Assembly: GCF_001886265.1 (NCBI RefSeq)
Contig: NZ_JXLE01000004.1
Location: forward strand, 36,583-100,582
From: Enterococcus thailandicus
Lineage (GTDB): Bacteria; Bacillota; Bacilli; Lactobacillales; Enterococcaceae
Reading direction: 5' to 3'
DNA length: 64,000 bases
The notes beneath the pieces were generated by a model that saw only the letters and a list, made by a program, of their open reading frames with translations, made no database searches and had not been told where the DNA came from. The translations under genes were made by a program, and so were the position numbers. Below, one piece after another: positions 17,241-26,324 of the stretch (positions are counted from its first letter, which is position 1; each line of letters starts with the position of its first letter).

Positions 17241-19208
17241 ATGAAAGCTTATATGCAAAGAATGGGTCGCTCATTGATGTTGCCAGTTGCAACATTACCT
17301 GTAGCAGCTTTGTTCATGGGGATTGGTTATTGGATTGACCCAAGTGGTTGGGGTGGCAATAATATTTTGGCGGCTTTTTTAATTAAAGCTGGTAGTACGA
17401 TTTTAGATAATTTAGGATTGTTGTTCGCGGTCGGCTTGGCATTAGGAATGTCGAAAGACAAAGATGGTTCTTCAGCTTTGGCAGGGTTGGTTGCTTTCTT
17501 GACACCGATGACTTTGGTAAGTAGTGCATCAGTTGCATTGTTCACAAAAGTTGATGTTGAACAAGTAAACATTGCGTTTGGCGCAATTAACAACAAAAAT
17601 GTCTTTATTGGGATTTTGGCTGGGCTAGTTGCCGCAGCAATGTACAATCGTTTTAGTAAAGTAAAATTGCCAATGGCTTTATCTTTCTTTAGCGGGAAGC
17701 GCGCAGTTCCCATTGTAACTGCTGGTGTAATGACTTTGATTTCGGCATTATTGATTTTTATTTGGCCACCAGTTTACAATACGCTTGTTTCATTTGGTGA
17801 ATTGATTTCTGGAATGGGAGCAGTCGGTGCTGGACTATATGGTTTCTTTAACCGTCTATTGATCCCAACAGGTTTGCATCATGCGTTGAACAATGTGTTC
17901 TGGTTCAACCTTGCAGGAATTGATGATATTGGTAAATTCTGGGCAAGTGAAGGAACAAAAGGAATTACAGGAATGTATCAAGCTGGGTTCTTCCCAGTAA
18001 TGATGTTTGGATTACCAGCAGGTGCGTTAGCCATTTATCAATGTGCTCGTCCAGAGAAGAAAAAACAAACAGCTTCATTGATGTTAGCAGCTGCATTTGC
18101 TTCATTCTTTACTGGTGTTACTGAACCACTAGAATTTTCATTTATGTTTGTTGCTTGGCCACTGTATGTTGTTCATGCAGCTTTAACAGGTATTTCAATG
18201 TTTGTAGCAGCACTTTTCCATTGGACAGCAGGATTTAACTTTAGTGCTGGTTTTATTGATTTCTTCTTGAGTTTACGCGTACCAATTGCGAATAAACCAT
18301 ACATGTTGATTTTACTAGGTTTGGTTATGGCTGTCGTTTACTATGTTACCTTTATGTTTGTTATCAAGAAATTTAACTTGATGACACCAGGCCGCGAAGA
18401 AGGTACAGGTGAAGAAACGCCTGATTTAGCAACTGGTAACGATAAGTTTTCTGCTTTAGCAGATAGCATCTATGCGGCTCTTGGTGGAGCAAGCAATGTG
18501 ACATCAATTGATAACTGTACAACACGTCTTCGTTTACAAGTGAAAGATACAAAACAAGTTGATCAATCAAAAATCAAAGCAACTGGTGTTCCGGGATTGA
18601 AAGTAATTGATGATCAAAATATCCAAGTTATTGTTGGAACAGAGGTTCAATTTGTAGCAGATGAAATGAGTAAATTACATGGAAGTCCTGTCAGCCAATC
18701 AGCTGGGACAGTAGTAGTTACCGAAGAAATCAGCAAACCAGAAGGACCACAAACACAAGATGTATATGCTGTAGCTACTGGGAAAGTGATTCCAATCACT
18801 GAAGTCGGTGACGAAGTGTTCTCACAAAAAATGATGGGTGACGGTTTTGCAGTTATTCCTGAATCAGGCGAAATTTTTGCGCCAGTTGCTGGGAAAGTGA
18901 CAAGTGTCTTTCCTACAAAACATGCGATTGGTTTAGTAACTGACTCTGGAATTGAAGTCTTAGTTCACATGGGAATCGATACTGTTCAATTAAATGGTGA
19001 ACCATTCACTGTCTTTGTTAAAGAAGGACAACAAGTGGGACGTGGACAAATGCTTGCAAAAGTCAATCTAGCAAGTTTGAAGGCAAGTGGTAAAGAAGCT
19101 GACATGATCGTTGTCTTTACAAATCCAGATAAAATCGATACATTCTCAGTAACAACTGGCCAAGATGGTGAAGTGAACGAAATTATTGGGACGGTAACGA
19201 GTAAATAG
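17241..19208 (+). CDS. ptsG: PTS EIICBA, glucose family (PtsG)
   Basis: A 655-residue fused transporter and phosphotransferase: EIIC about 1-385 (GLHHALNNVFWFN near 213, GVTEPLEFSFMF near 293), EIIB about 405-480 with phospho-Cys426 in IDNCTTRLRL, and EIIA about 510-640 with phospho-His576 in LVHMGIDTVQLNG. It imports and phosphorylates glucose or a close analogue at the membrane. GGGAGAG precedes the ATG. The fused EIIA could also serve the adjacent EIICB that lacks one. Its stop codon lies at the edge of an array of 120-base hairpin repeats in the 3' region. Confidence 0.9.
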   Translation: MKAYMQRMGRSLMLPVATLPVAALFMGIGYWIDPSGWGGNNILAAFLIKAGSTILDNLGLLFAVGLALGMSKDKDGSSALAGLVAFLTPMTLVSSASVALFTKVDVEQVNIAFGAINNKNVFIGILAGLVAAAMYNRFSKVKLPMALSFFSGKRAVPIVTAGVMTLISALLIFIWPPVYNTLVSFGELISGMGAVGAGLYGFFNRLLIPTGLHHALNNVFWFNLAGIDDIGKFWASEGTKGITGMYQAGFFPVMMFGLPAGALAIYQCARPEKKKQTASLMLAAAFASFFTGVTEPLEFSFMFVAWPLYVVHAALTGISMFVAALFHWTAGFNFSAGFIDFFLSLRVPIANKPYMLILLGLVMAVVYYVTFMFVIKKFNLMTPGREEGTGEETPDLATGNDKFSALADSIYAALGGASNVTSIDNCTTRLRLQVKDTKQVDQSKIKATGVPGLKVIDDQNIQVIVGTEVQFVADEMSKLHGSPVSQSAGTVVVTEEISKPEGPQTQDVYAVATGKVIPITEVGDEVFSQKMMGDGFAVIPESGEIFAPVAGKVTSVFPTKHAIGLVTDSGIEVLVHMGIDTVQLNGEPFTVFVKEGQQVGRGQMLAKVNLASLKASGKEADMIVVFTNPDKIDTFSVTTGQDGEVNEIIGTVTSK

Positions 19209-19690
19209 AGGTTGTGGCGCAAAGTGGTTCGCTTCGAAAGAATAAAGAGCAACTGCCAAAAATAGTTTTTCATATTTTTGACCAGTTGTGAGTTATTTCG
19301 AGAAGTTGCTTTGGGAACACCGTGAATAAGGTTGTGGCGCAAAGCGTTTAGCTTCAAGCAATAAGAATGCTTTTCTAAAAATAGTTTTCCATATTTTAAG
19401 AAAAGAGGACTTATTGCCGAAGAAGTTGCTTTGGGAACACCGTGGATAGAGGTTGTGAAAGAAGTGCCTAGCTCCAAAAAATAAGAATAAATTTTCAGAA
19501 ATTGCTTTTCAAATTTTTGTGAAAGTTAGACTTATTTTGAAGGAGTTACTTCTTGAACACCGTAAATAGAGGCTGTGGCGCAAAACATTTAGCTCCGACT
19601 AGATAATGAGCAGGCACTCAAAGTAACTTCCAATGCTTTGTAGTAAATGTAAGTTATATCTATATAGAAGAGTCACTTTGAATCAACTCA
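19206..19690 (+). repeat. Left array: four 120-base hairpin-forming repeats
   Basis: Units begin with GGTTGTGG-like sequence at 19210, 19330, 19451 and 19571 and share the boundary GAACACCGTGAATAAGG. Each unit is a long imperfect palindrome: in the second, CAAAGC...GCAATAAG...TTTTCTAAAAATAG folds back on CATATTTTAAGAAAA...CTTATTGC...GCTTTG. The fourth is degraded. The array directly follows the ptsG stop and ends before a terminator. The same repeat recurs inverted at 20651-21150. No coding function is seen. Confidence 0.9.
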
Positions 19691-19701
19691 TGTAACTAAA
19701 A

Positions 19702-19732
19702 AAGGTTGCGACTTTTGTCGTAGCCTTTTTTT
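19702..19732 (+). terminator. Terminator after the left repeat array
   Basis: AAGGTTGCGAC pairs with GTCGTAGCCTT around TTTT, followed by a T-run. ptsG read-through would transcribe the whole array before ending here. Confidence 0.85.
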
Positions 19733-19845
19733 GATGAATAATAAAACGTGTGAATATTTGCTATACTAGAAGAAATAACTGGGAAAAATGAAAGATAGGT
19801 CTGCTTATCATGAGTTGTCATCATTTATAGATGAGGAGTTTTTTT

Positions 19846-20553
19846 ATGAAAAAAAAGGAATTTATTGTTCAAGATTTGCTGAGTAAAATTTATCAAGAAG
19901 AGTTCAAGGATGGTAAGTTGCCTGCCCAACGAACACTCGCACAAAAATACCAAGTATCTCGTTTTACGATTCAACAAGCAATCAAAAGCTTAGAGGAGAT
20001 TGGAATTGTGCGCGTCGTTCAAGGGTCAGGAATCTTTGTTCACGAAAAATGGGTTAAGAACCCATTGATATTTAATTCTTTGACACGCACGCCTTATGAT
20101 CGAATAGAGTCTAAAATGTTGACGTTAGAAAAACGTTTAGCAAGTAGTGAAGAGTGTCAACTATTTCAATTAGAAGTTGGAGAAGAAATCTGGTCATTTT
20201 CGCGAATTCGATTAGTGAACTATAAAATTGAGCAACTAGAAAAATCATTGTTGCCAGTTAAATTGTTCCCTAAAGTAACAAAAGAAGTAGTCGAACATTC
20301 GATTCAACGCTTTGTTGAAAAAGAAGGGTACCGAATTTCACATTATATTAGTAACTACACGCCAGTGACTTTAACAAAGGCACAATCAGAAGTTTTAATG
20401 GTTAGAAGAGGAACACCAGCAATGCAAATCAAAAATCGAGCTTTATTGGCTGATGGTCGGATTTTTGAATACAGTGAGATTACAGCTATTGATTACTCGG
20501 TTACCTATATTCGTCCATTTGATCGAATGATTCATCAATCAAGAATTGATTGA
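19846..20553 (+). CDS. GntR/HutC-family regulator (wHTH plus UTRA)
   Basis: A 235-residue regulator. Residues 5-68 are a GntR winged helix (LPAQRTLAQKYQVSRFTIQQ, VVQGSGIFV) and the rest is a UTRA effector domain (ending AIDYSVTYIRPFD). The start is ATG 19846, with GAGGAG upstream; an in-frame Met at 19831 lies before that ribosome site. UTRA regulators usually sense phosphosugars. The gene stands alone between two inverted repeat arrays and next to the ManD-like/EIIBCA divergent pair, which are its most likely targets. Confidence 0.88.
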   Translation: MKKKEFIVQDLLSKIYQEEFKDGKLPAQRTLAQKYQVSRFTIQQAIKSLEEIGIVRVVQGSGIFVHEKWVKNPLIFNSLTRTPYDRIESKMLTLEKRLASSEECQLFQLEVGEEIWSFSRIRLVNYKIEQLEKSLLPVKLFPKVTKEVVEHSIQRFVEKEGYRISHYISNYTPVTLTKAQSEVLMVRRGTPAMQIKNRALLADGRIFEYSEITAIDYSVTYIRPFDRMIHQSRID

Positions 20554-20568
20554 TGAGCTAATGAGAAA

Positions 20569-20603
20569 GAGGCAAGGACAATCAGTTGAATTGTCTTTGC
20601 CTC
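20569..20603 (+). terminator. Hairpin after the GntR gene
   Basis: GAGGCAAGGACAAT pairs with ATTGTCTTTGCCTC (one G-U pair) around CAGTTGA. The T-run is weak, so termination efficiency is uncertain. Confidence 0.65.
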
Positions 20604-20650
20604 TTAGTGTATATCTTGAATTTTTTTGTTGGTACTTGTTTTTTTCAAAT

Positions 20651-21150
20651 CTAACCGCTTTATGCTGCAACCTTATTCACGGTGTTCCCAAAGCAGCTCC
20701 TTCGGCAATAAGTCCTCTTTTCTTAAAATATGGAAAACTATTTTTAGAAAAGCATTCTTATTGCTTGAAGCTAAACGCTTTGCGCCACAACCTTATTCAC
20801 GGTGTTCCCAAAGCAGCTCCTTCGGCAATAAGTCCTCTTTTCTTAAAATATGGAAAACTATTTTTAGAAAAGCATTCTTATTGCTTGAAGCTAAACGCTT
20901 TGCGCCACAACCTTATTCACGGTGTTCCCAAAGCAGCTCCTTCGGCAATAAGTCCTCTTTTCTTAAAATATGGAAAACTATTTTTAGAAAAGCATTCTTA
21001 TTGCTTGAAGCTAAACGCTTTGCGCCACAGCCTTTTCCTCGGTGTTCAAGAAGTAACTCCTTCCAAATAAGCCTAAATTACTCAAAAATTTGGGAAGCAA
21101 TTTCTGGTAATTTTTTCTTATTTATTGGAGCTAAGCACTTCTCTCACAAC
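20651..21150 (-). repeat. Right array: inverted copies of the 120-base hairpin repeat
   Basis: Three consecutive 120-base units (about 20668-21027) are identical to each other in the lines read, preceded by a partial unit (from about 20651) and followed by a diverged fourth unit (about 21028-21150). The orientation is opposite to the left array. The identical units differ from left unit 2 at only two positions, and the diverged unit resembles left unit 3. The apparent repetitive ORFs across this region are by-products of the 120-base (multiple of three) period. Confidence 0.92.
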
Positions 21151-21155
21151 CTTTC

Positions 21156-22355
21156 TCACGGCGTAACAATTGCCCCATCTGGCGTCCTACTTTGTGTCCA
21201 TTCATGCGGTCGATAAACAACCGGAAATTCAGCCGCTAGTTCTTCATTAAATGTAACACCAATGCCGACTTCTTCAATTGGATAGAAGAAACCATTTTTA
21301 GGTTGAGGAATATGCCCAAAAAGCTGTTGTGTATTTTTTGGCACATCAATATTTTCTTGGATAGCAGCATTATGAAGATGAATATTTAAATGTGTATTTA
21401 CAGCTAAGCCAATTGGTGTGATATCTGACGGAGTATGCCAAGCAATACGAATTCCCATTGCATCACAAAAATGAGCTAATTTTAGTGCAGGTGTAATTCC
21501 ACCAATCTGAGAAACGTGTGCACGCAGATAGTCGATCATTCGATTTCGTACAAGTTCTTGCCACTCCATTGGATTATTAAATAGTTCCCCAGTAGCAATA
21601 GGTGTAGAAGCTTGATTTCTGAGTTGTGTAAGCCATTCATTTTGATTAGGAGGCAAAAGGTCTTCTAGGAAAAATAAATGATAAGGTTCAGCAGCCTTTG
21701 CAAAACGAATCGCCTGATTTGGATGAAGACGTTCATGAACATCATGAAGCATCTGAAATTGATGACCATATTTTTGTTGAATGGTAGCAAACATTTTTAG
21801 TGTGGTATCCATGTATTCTTCTTGATTGAAATAAGAACCAGCGATTGGATTTTCAGGTGTTTGCAAATTTTTTGGATTACCTCCATAAAAACCTAATTGG
21901 CAACGAATATACTGGTATCCCTCAGACAAGAAACGATCAATTTCACTGAATAAATCGTCAATATTATCAGCAACTGCATGTGTATATGCGGGAATTGCGG
22001 TGCGTGCTTTTCCGCCTAGTAGTTGATAGAGTGGCATATCTGCTAACTTTGCTTTGATATCCCATAAAGCCATGTCAACGCCTGAAATTGCATTATTAGT
22101 AATTGGACCGTTTCGCCAATAAGAATTAACGTTCATCATTTGCCAAAGATCTTCAATTTGATTTGCATCTCGCCCTATAAGCAGAGGTTTGAGGTAGTCA
22201 TCCACAACAGTTTTGACAGCTAGTGGGCGGAACTGAAAAGTACCACAACCTAAGCCAAAAACGCCCTTATTTGTTTCAACTTTGACCACTAATAAATTAT
22301 GCCGATCTGGTTTGATCGCAAAACTTTTTATGTTCGTAATAATTGTTGGTGTCAT
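21156..22355 (-). CDS. Mannonate dehydratase-like enolase-superfamily enzyme (ManD/RspA)
   Basis: A 399-residue dehydratase. It shows the N-terminal capping domain, [13 protein letters not shown] near 205 with a metal Asp, a FLEDLLPP strand near 235, ATGELFNNP near 260 and [12 protein letters not shown] near 315, all typical of the ManD/RspA group that dehydrates mannonate or gluconate. Some members have little or no activity, so the substrate is open. ATG 22355 is preferred over a GTG at 22364 because AGGAG then has proper spacing. It is divergent from a EIIBCA PTS, and its 3' end abuts the right repeat array. Confidence 0.82.
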   Translation of the reverse strand: MTPTIITNIKSFAIKPDRHNLLVVKVETNKGVFGLGCGTFQFRPLAVKTVVDDYLKPLLIGRDANQIEDLWQMMNVNSYWRNGPITNNAISGVDMALWDIKAKLADMPLYQLLGGKARTAIPAYTHAVADNIDDLFSEIDRFLSEGYQYIRCQLGFYGGNPKNLQTPENPIAGSYFNQEEYMDTTLKMFATIQQKYGHQFQMLHDVHERLHPNQAIRFAKAAEPYHLFFLEDLLPPNQNEWLTQLRNQASTPIATGELFNNPMEWQELVRNRMIDYLRAHVSQIGGITPALKLAHFCDAMGIRIAWHTPSDITPIGLAVNTHLNIHLHNAAIQENIDVPKNTQQLFGHIPQPKNGFFYPIEEVGIGVTFNEELAAEFPVVYRPHEWTQSRTPDGAIVTP

Positions 22356-22576
22356 TATATTCACTCCTATAGAAAATAATCTTGTGCTTCGTAGTTAGTA
22401 AAACATGTCATTTATAGCGCTGTCAATTTGGCCTAAAAAAAAGGTCGTATAGCTTTAAAAATCAGTCCAATTATCATTTTTTTTGTTTGGGAATATTGTT
22501 AAATAAAGTTTTTTGTTAGTTGTTTGTATAATAGGACTGGTTTTACAACGAGATGTCTCCATGCTAATATAGCTCG

Positions 22577-22590
22577 TGTAAACGCAAACA
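22577..22590 (+). promoter_or_regulatory. Candidate cre site (CcpA)
   Basis: TGTAAACGCAAACA matches TGWAANCGNTNWCA with one mismatch. It ends where the AGGAGG ribosome site of the PTS gene begins, so bound CcpA would act as a roadblock. Confidence 0.5.
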
Positions 22591-22604
22591 AGGAGGAGCG
22601 AGAA

Positions 22605-24428
22605 ATGAATCATAAAGAAACTTCACAAGCAATCATTGAAGCTGTTGGTGGAAAAGAGAATGTTAATAATGCTTGGCACTGTATGACACGCTTACGATTT
22701 AACTTAAAAAAAGTTGAAGCAGTTGATTATGAGGCGTTAGAAAAAATTCCACATGTGGTTGGGACAAAGTATCAGAGCGACCAACTACAAGTAGTTATTG
22801 GAACGGATGTCGCAGACTATTTTCTTCCATTGGCAAAGGAATTAGGGTTGGAGGAAACACGGATAGTTGATTCAGGTGAAAAGAAGGGACTTGTATCATT
22901 GTTTATGGATACGGTTTCTGGAGTTTTTGGTCCGCTGGTGCCGGCGATTGCTGGTGCTGGGATGATCAAGGGACTGATGGCTGGATTGGTAGCATTGAAT
23001 GTACTTTCAAATCAAACAGATTCCTATTTGGTTATTGATATGATTGCAAGCGGTGTGTTTACTTTCTTACCATTTTTTGTAGCAGCATCTGCTGCGAAAA
23101 TTTTTCAAACGAATCAGTATTTAGCAATTGCGATTGCAGCAGCTATGCAATTTCCAACTATGACGGCAGCTGTTGCACAAGGAGAAGTCTCTCAATTCTT
23201 ATTATTTGGCTTAGTTCCAGTTCCTGTATTTAATTATGCTGGAACAGTTATTCCAATTATTTTTGCCGTATTAGCATTAAGCTATATTTATCGTTGGGTC
23301 GACAAAGTTCTACCGCAAGTGTTACGAACTGTTTTCACGCCAACATTATCATTATTTATTGCAGGAATACTTTCGTTAACGGTCATTGGACCCATCAGTA
23401 TTTTTCTAGGAAACTTATTGGCAAGTGGGGTAGAAGGGCTATTTGCAATATCACCGATCTTAGCTGGAATTGTCGTTGGCGCAATTCGCCCAATCGCGAT
23501 ATTTACGGGGCTTCATCATGCAATGACCCCGATTGCGTTACAAAATTTTGCAAATCAAGGCTATGATATGTTAATGCCAATGATGTTTATGGCGAACATG
23601 GCAATCACTGGTGCAACTGCAGCAATTTATACCAAGGTAACGACAAAAGAAGAAAAAACAATTGTCTTATCTTCAGCAATTTCAGGTATTTTAGGAATCA
23701 CTGAACCAGCGCTATTTGGTATTTTATCGAAGTATAAGAAAGCTTTTGCTGCGGCTACGATTGGTAGTGCCTTAGCTTCAGCGTTCATTAGCTTTTTTGG
23801 GGTTAGAATTTATGGTTATATTTTGTCGAGTATTTTTAGTTTGCCGGCCTACATTGGGCAATATTTTATTTTTGCAGTGCTAGGTATTTTGATTGCTTTA
23901 GTTTCTTCGTTTCTAGTGACATATCTACTTGTACCAAAAGAAGAAACAGAAGATTTTGTAACCAATGAAGTTGATTTACATGCGGTAGCCCAAGGTGCTT
24001 ATGTACCTTTAGAGGATGTTCCCGATGAAGTATTCTCGACAAAAATGATGGGAGATGGATTTGCTATTGAGCCAATCAATGGTGAAATTTATGCGCCCGT
24101 ATCCGGAGTTGTTACCACAATTTTTCCTTCTAAACATGCGATTGGAATCAAAACAACTAATGGCGTGGAAATTTTGGTTCATATGGGAATCGACACAGTT
24201 TCGTTGAATGGCGAAGGATTTGAGCTATTTGTTCAAGCTGGAGATAAAGTTTCAAGTAAAACAAAAATTGCAAAGATGGATTTAGATTATATTCGCACGC
24301 AAAAAAAATCAACAATAGTCATGGTCATCATCTTGAACATGGAGCGCGTAGTGACACTTCATGGTGAAAAAAGGTTGGATGGCACGCATCAATCTGGTGA
24401 ATTGTTAGAAAAAGTTGTTTTGAATTAA
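22605..24428 (+). CDS. PTS EIIBCA, beta-glucoside/sucrose family
   Basis: A 607-residue transporter: EIIB about 1-85 with phospho-Cys26 in WHCMTRLRF, EIIC about 100-450 (GLHHAMTPIALQNF near 310, GITEPALFGI near 365), EIIA about 475-600 with phospho-His526 in LVHMGIDTVSLNG. The start is ATG 22605 behind AGGAGG; the upstream open frame crosses the promoter region and is not used. It is divergent from a ManD-like dehydratase and next to a GntR/UTRA gene. No glycosidase is adjacent, so the sugar cannot be named. Confidence 0.88.
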   Translation: MNHKETSQAIIEAVGGKENVNNAWHCMTRLRFNLKKVEAVDYEALEKIPHVVGTKYQSDQLQVVIGTDVADYFLPLAKELGLEETRIVDSGEKKGLVSLFMDTVSGVFGPLVPAIAGAGMIKGLMAGLVALNVLSNQTDSYLVIDMIASGVFTFLPFFVAASAAKIFQTNQYLAIAIAAAMQFPTMTAAVAQGEVSQFLLFGLVPVPVFNYAGTVIPIIFAVLALSYIYRWVDKVLPQVLRTVFTPTLSLFIAGILSLTVIGPISIFLGNLLASGVEGLFAISPILAGIVVGAIRPIAIFTGLHHAMTPIALQNFANQGYDMLMPMMFMANMAITGATAAIYTKVTTKEEKTIVLSSAISGILGITEPALFGILSKYKKAFAAATIGSALASAFISFFGVRIYGYILSSIFSLPAYIGQYFIFAVLGILIALVSSFLVTYLLVPKEETEDFVTNEVDLHAVAQGAYVPLEDVPDEVFSTKMMGDGFAIEPINGEIYAPVSGVVTTIFPSKHAIGIKTTNGVEILVHMGIDTVSLNGEGFELFVQAGDKVSSKTKIAKMDLDYIRTQKKSTIVMVIILNMERVVTLHGEKRLDGTHQSGELLEKVVLN

Positions 24429-24443
24429 TCAATTTTATGCACG

Positions 24444-24490
24444 AAAAAGGATGAGGCAAAACGTTATTTCGTTTTGCTTCATCCTTTTTT
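24444..24490. terminator. Bidirectional terminator between convergent genes
   Basis: AAAAAGGATGAGGCAAAACG pairs with CGTTTTGCTTCATCCTTTTT around a 6-base loop; A- and T-runs flank both sides, serving the PTS gene and the minus-strand dha operon. Confidence 0.9.
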
Positions 24491-24506
24491 CTCTGTTAAG
24501 TAAAAA

Positions 24507-25673
24507 TTAGGCTTCGTAAGAACGGGTGAATAATTCAACGATGTCTGACTTTGTACCTTTGCGTGGATTTGAAAAGGCGTTGCCGTCTTTTAACGCATTT
24601 TCAGCCATCAATTCAAAATCTTTTGGGTCTGCCCCAATTGATTTGATATTTGTTGGGATACCAACATCTTCAGAAATTCTTTCGAGTGCATGAATTCCCT
24701 TTTCAGCTGCTTCCATTGGAGATAATCCAGTAATGTTTTCTCCTAAGAAAGTAGCAATATCAGCAAAGCGTTCTGGACTAGCAATCATATTCCAACGTTC
24801 AACAGTCGGCATTAACACAGCGCAGCAAACGCCATGTGGGGCATCATATTGACCACCTAATTGATGTGCCATCGCATGAACGTAACCTAGGTCGGCATTG
24901 TTGAATGCCATTCCGGCAAGTAAAGAAGCATAAGCCATATTGGTACGTGCTTCAACATCATGACCATTCGCAACCGCTCGACGTAAATATTGGCCAATCA
25001 ATTTCATTCCTTGAATTGCTTGAGCATCTGTAATTGGATTACGATTTTCTGAAACGTAAGATTCTACACAGTGACACAAAGCGTCCATTCCAGTAGCTGC
25101 TGTCAATTTACTTGGAACATCAAGCATCAACAATGGATCATTGAAAGAAACTAAAGGTACATTTCGCCACGAAACAATGACAAATTTCAAATGTGTATCT
25201 TCGTTTGTTAGCACGGCATGTCGTGTAATTTCAGAAGCTGTTCCAGCGGTGGTATTCACGGCCATCAGTGGTGGTAATGGTTGGGTCAACGTTTCGATTC
25301 CAGCTAATTTTGCAAGATCTTCACCATTTGTCAGGGCAATCCCAATTCCTTTACCACAATCATGGGCAGAACCACCACCAACAGTGATGATACTATCACA
25401 ATTATTTTCTTGATACATCGCAGCTCCGGCTTGAACGTTACGAATTTTAGGATTTGGCTCGACACCGTCAAAAATAGTATAAGAAATCCCAGCTAATCGT
25501 AAGCTTTCTTCGGTTTGTTTGACAGGTCCATCTTCTAAATGATGTAAAAAAGAATCAGTTACAATCAAAATATTGTTTATGCCTAACAATTTTGCACGTT
25601 CACCAATTTTGGCAATGACCCCAGGACCAAAGAAATTGACGCTAGGCATCATAAAATCATAATTTGTTTTCAT
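24507..25673 (-). CDS. dhaT: Iron-containing alcohol dehydrogenase, 1,3-propanediol dehydrogenase-like
   Basis: A 388-residue group III NAD(P)-dependent alcohol dehydrogenase. It has the GGGSAHDCGKGIGI nucleotide loop near 98-111, TTAGTASEITRHAVL near 140, and metal ligands in MDALCHCVES and HAMAHQLGGQYDAPHG. It resembles DhaT, which reduces 3-hydroxypropionaldehyde to 1,3-propanediol, but no glycerol dehydratase is present in the window. It is the last gene of the gldA-dhaMKL operon, 15 bases after dhaL, so it may regenerate NAD+ from GldA-made NADH with another aldehyde. Confidence 0.82.
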   Translation of the reverse strand: MKTNYDFMMPSVNFFGPGVIAKIGERAKLLGINNILIVTDSFLHHLEDGPVKQTEESLRLAGISYTIFDGVEPNPKIRNVQAGAAMYQENNCDSIITVGGGSAHDCGKGIGIALTNGEDLAKLAGIETLTQPLPPLMAVNTTAGTASEITRHAVLTNEDTHLKFVIVSWRNVPLVSFNDPLLMLDVPSKLTAATGMDALCHCVESYVSENRNPITDAQAIQGMKLIGQYLRRAVANGHDVEARTNMAYASLLAGMAFNNADLGYVHAMAHQLGGQYDAPHGVCCAVLMPTVERWNMIASPERFADIATFLGENITGLSPMEAAEKGIHALERISEDVGIPTNIKSIGADPKDFELMAENALKDGNAFSNPRKGTKSDIVELFTRSYEA

Positions 25674-25688
25674 GTCAGTTGCTTCTTT

Positions 25689-26291
25689 CTAGTTAAGATA
25701 AGGTAATAACGTTTGGAACAAAATAGCGCTGGAAGCAGCACCCGGATCAATATGGCCAATAGAACGCTCACCCAAGTAAGAAGCGCGTCCTTTTTTGGCT
25801 TGTAACTCTTTTGTATGTTCTTTGGCAGATGTGATTTCTTCTGTTGTTAAGGGTTGATTTTTTTTGAGTATTTCAGCTACAGGAGCCCAAACATCGACCA
25901 TTGTTTTATCGTCTACATTGGCTTTTCCACGTAATTGGATCCCGTTCAATCCTTCTTGTATAAGTTCACCTAGCTGTTCTTCATTTGTAATGGCAGTAAC
26001 TTCTTTTGTTGCTTTGGCAAAATTCATGAATGCTGTACCATACAATGGACCGGAAGCCCCACCTACTTTTGAAATCAAAGACATGGCTAAGATCTTAAAT
26101 GTATCAGTAATAGTTTTCGGTTGTTGTGCAGCAAATGCTTCTTGATAAGCTGCCATGCCACGAGCCATATTGTTTCCATGGTCACCATCACCAATTGGCG
26201 TATCTAATTCACTGAGCATGTGTTTATTTTTTTCGATTTCTTGAGAAAAATCATTCAACCATGCTTGTACTTTTTCTACTGTTAAATCCAT
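25689..26291 (-). CDS. dhaL: PTS-dependent dihydroxyacetone kinase, ADP-binding subunit DhaL
   Basis: A 200-residue subunit that holds tightly bound ADP, is rephosphorylated by DhaM, and phosphorylates dihydroxyacetone bound on DhaK. The Mg2+-binding Asp motif is DTPIGDGDHGNNM near 32-44, and KVGGASGPLYG near 77 and GAASSAILFQ near the C-terminus are conserved. ATG 26291 is preferred to ATG 26297 because AGGAG is too close to the latter. It lies between dhaK and the dhaT-like gene. Confidence 0.92.
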   Translation of the reverse strand: MDLTVEKVQAWLNDFSQEIEKNKHMLSELDTPIGDGDHGNNMARGMAAYQEAFAAQQPKTITDTFKILAMSLISKVGGASGPLYGTAFMNFAKATKEVTAITNEEQLGELIQEGLNGIQLRGKANVDDKTMVDVWAPVAEILKKNQPLTTEEITSAKEHTKELQAKKGRASYLGERSIGHIDPGAASSAILFQTLLPYLN

Positions 26292-26324
26292 TGTCATTCT
26301 CCTTTAGTCAATCATTTTCTTAAA

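Noticed and set aside
19206..21150. Repeat arrays as a CRISPR-like array
   Set aside because: Units are contiguous 120-base hairpins with no unique spacers and no nearby adaptation genes.
20546..21216. Two overlapping repetitive ORFs (174 and 196 aa) with 40-residue internal repeats
   Set aside because: They arise because the 120-base repeat is a multiple of three; there is no ribosome site, two frames are open at once, and the repeats are palindromic.
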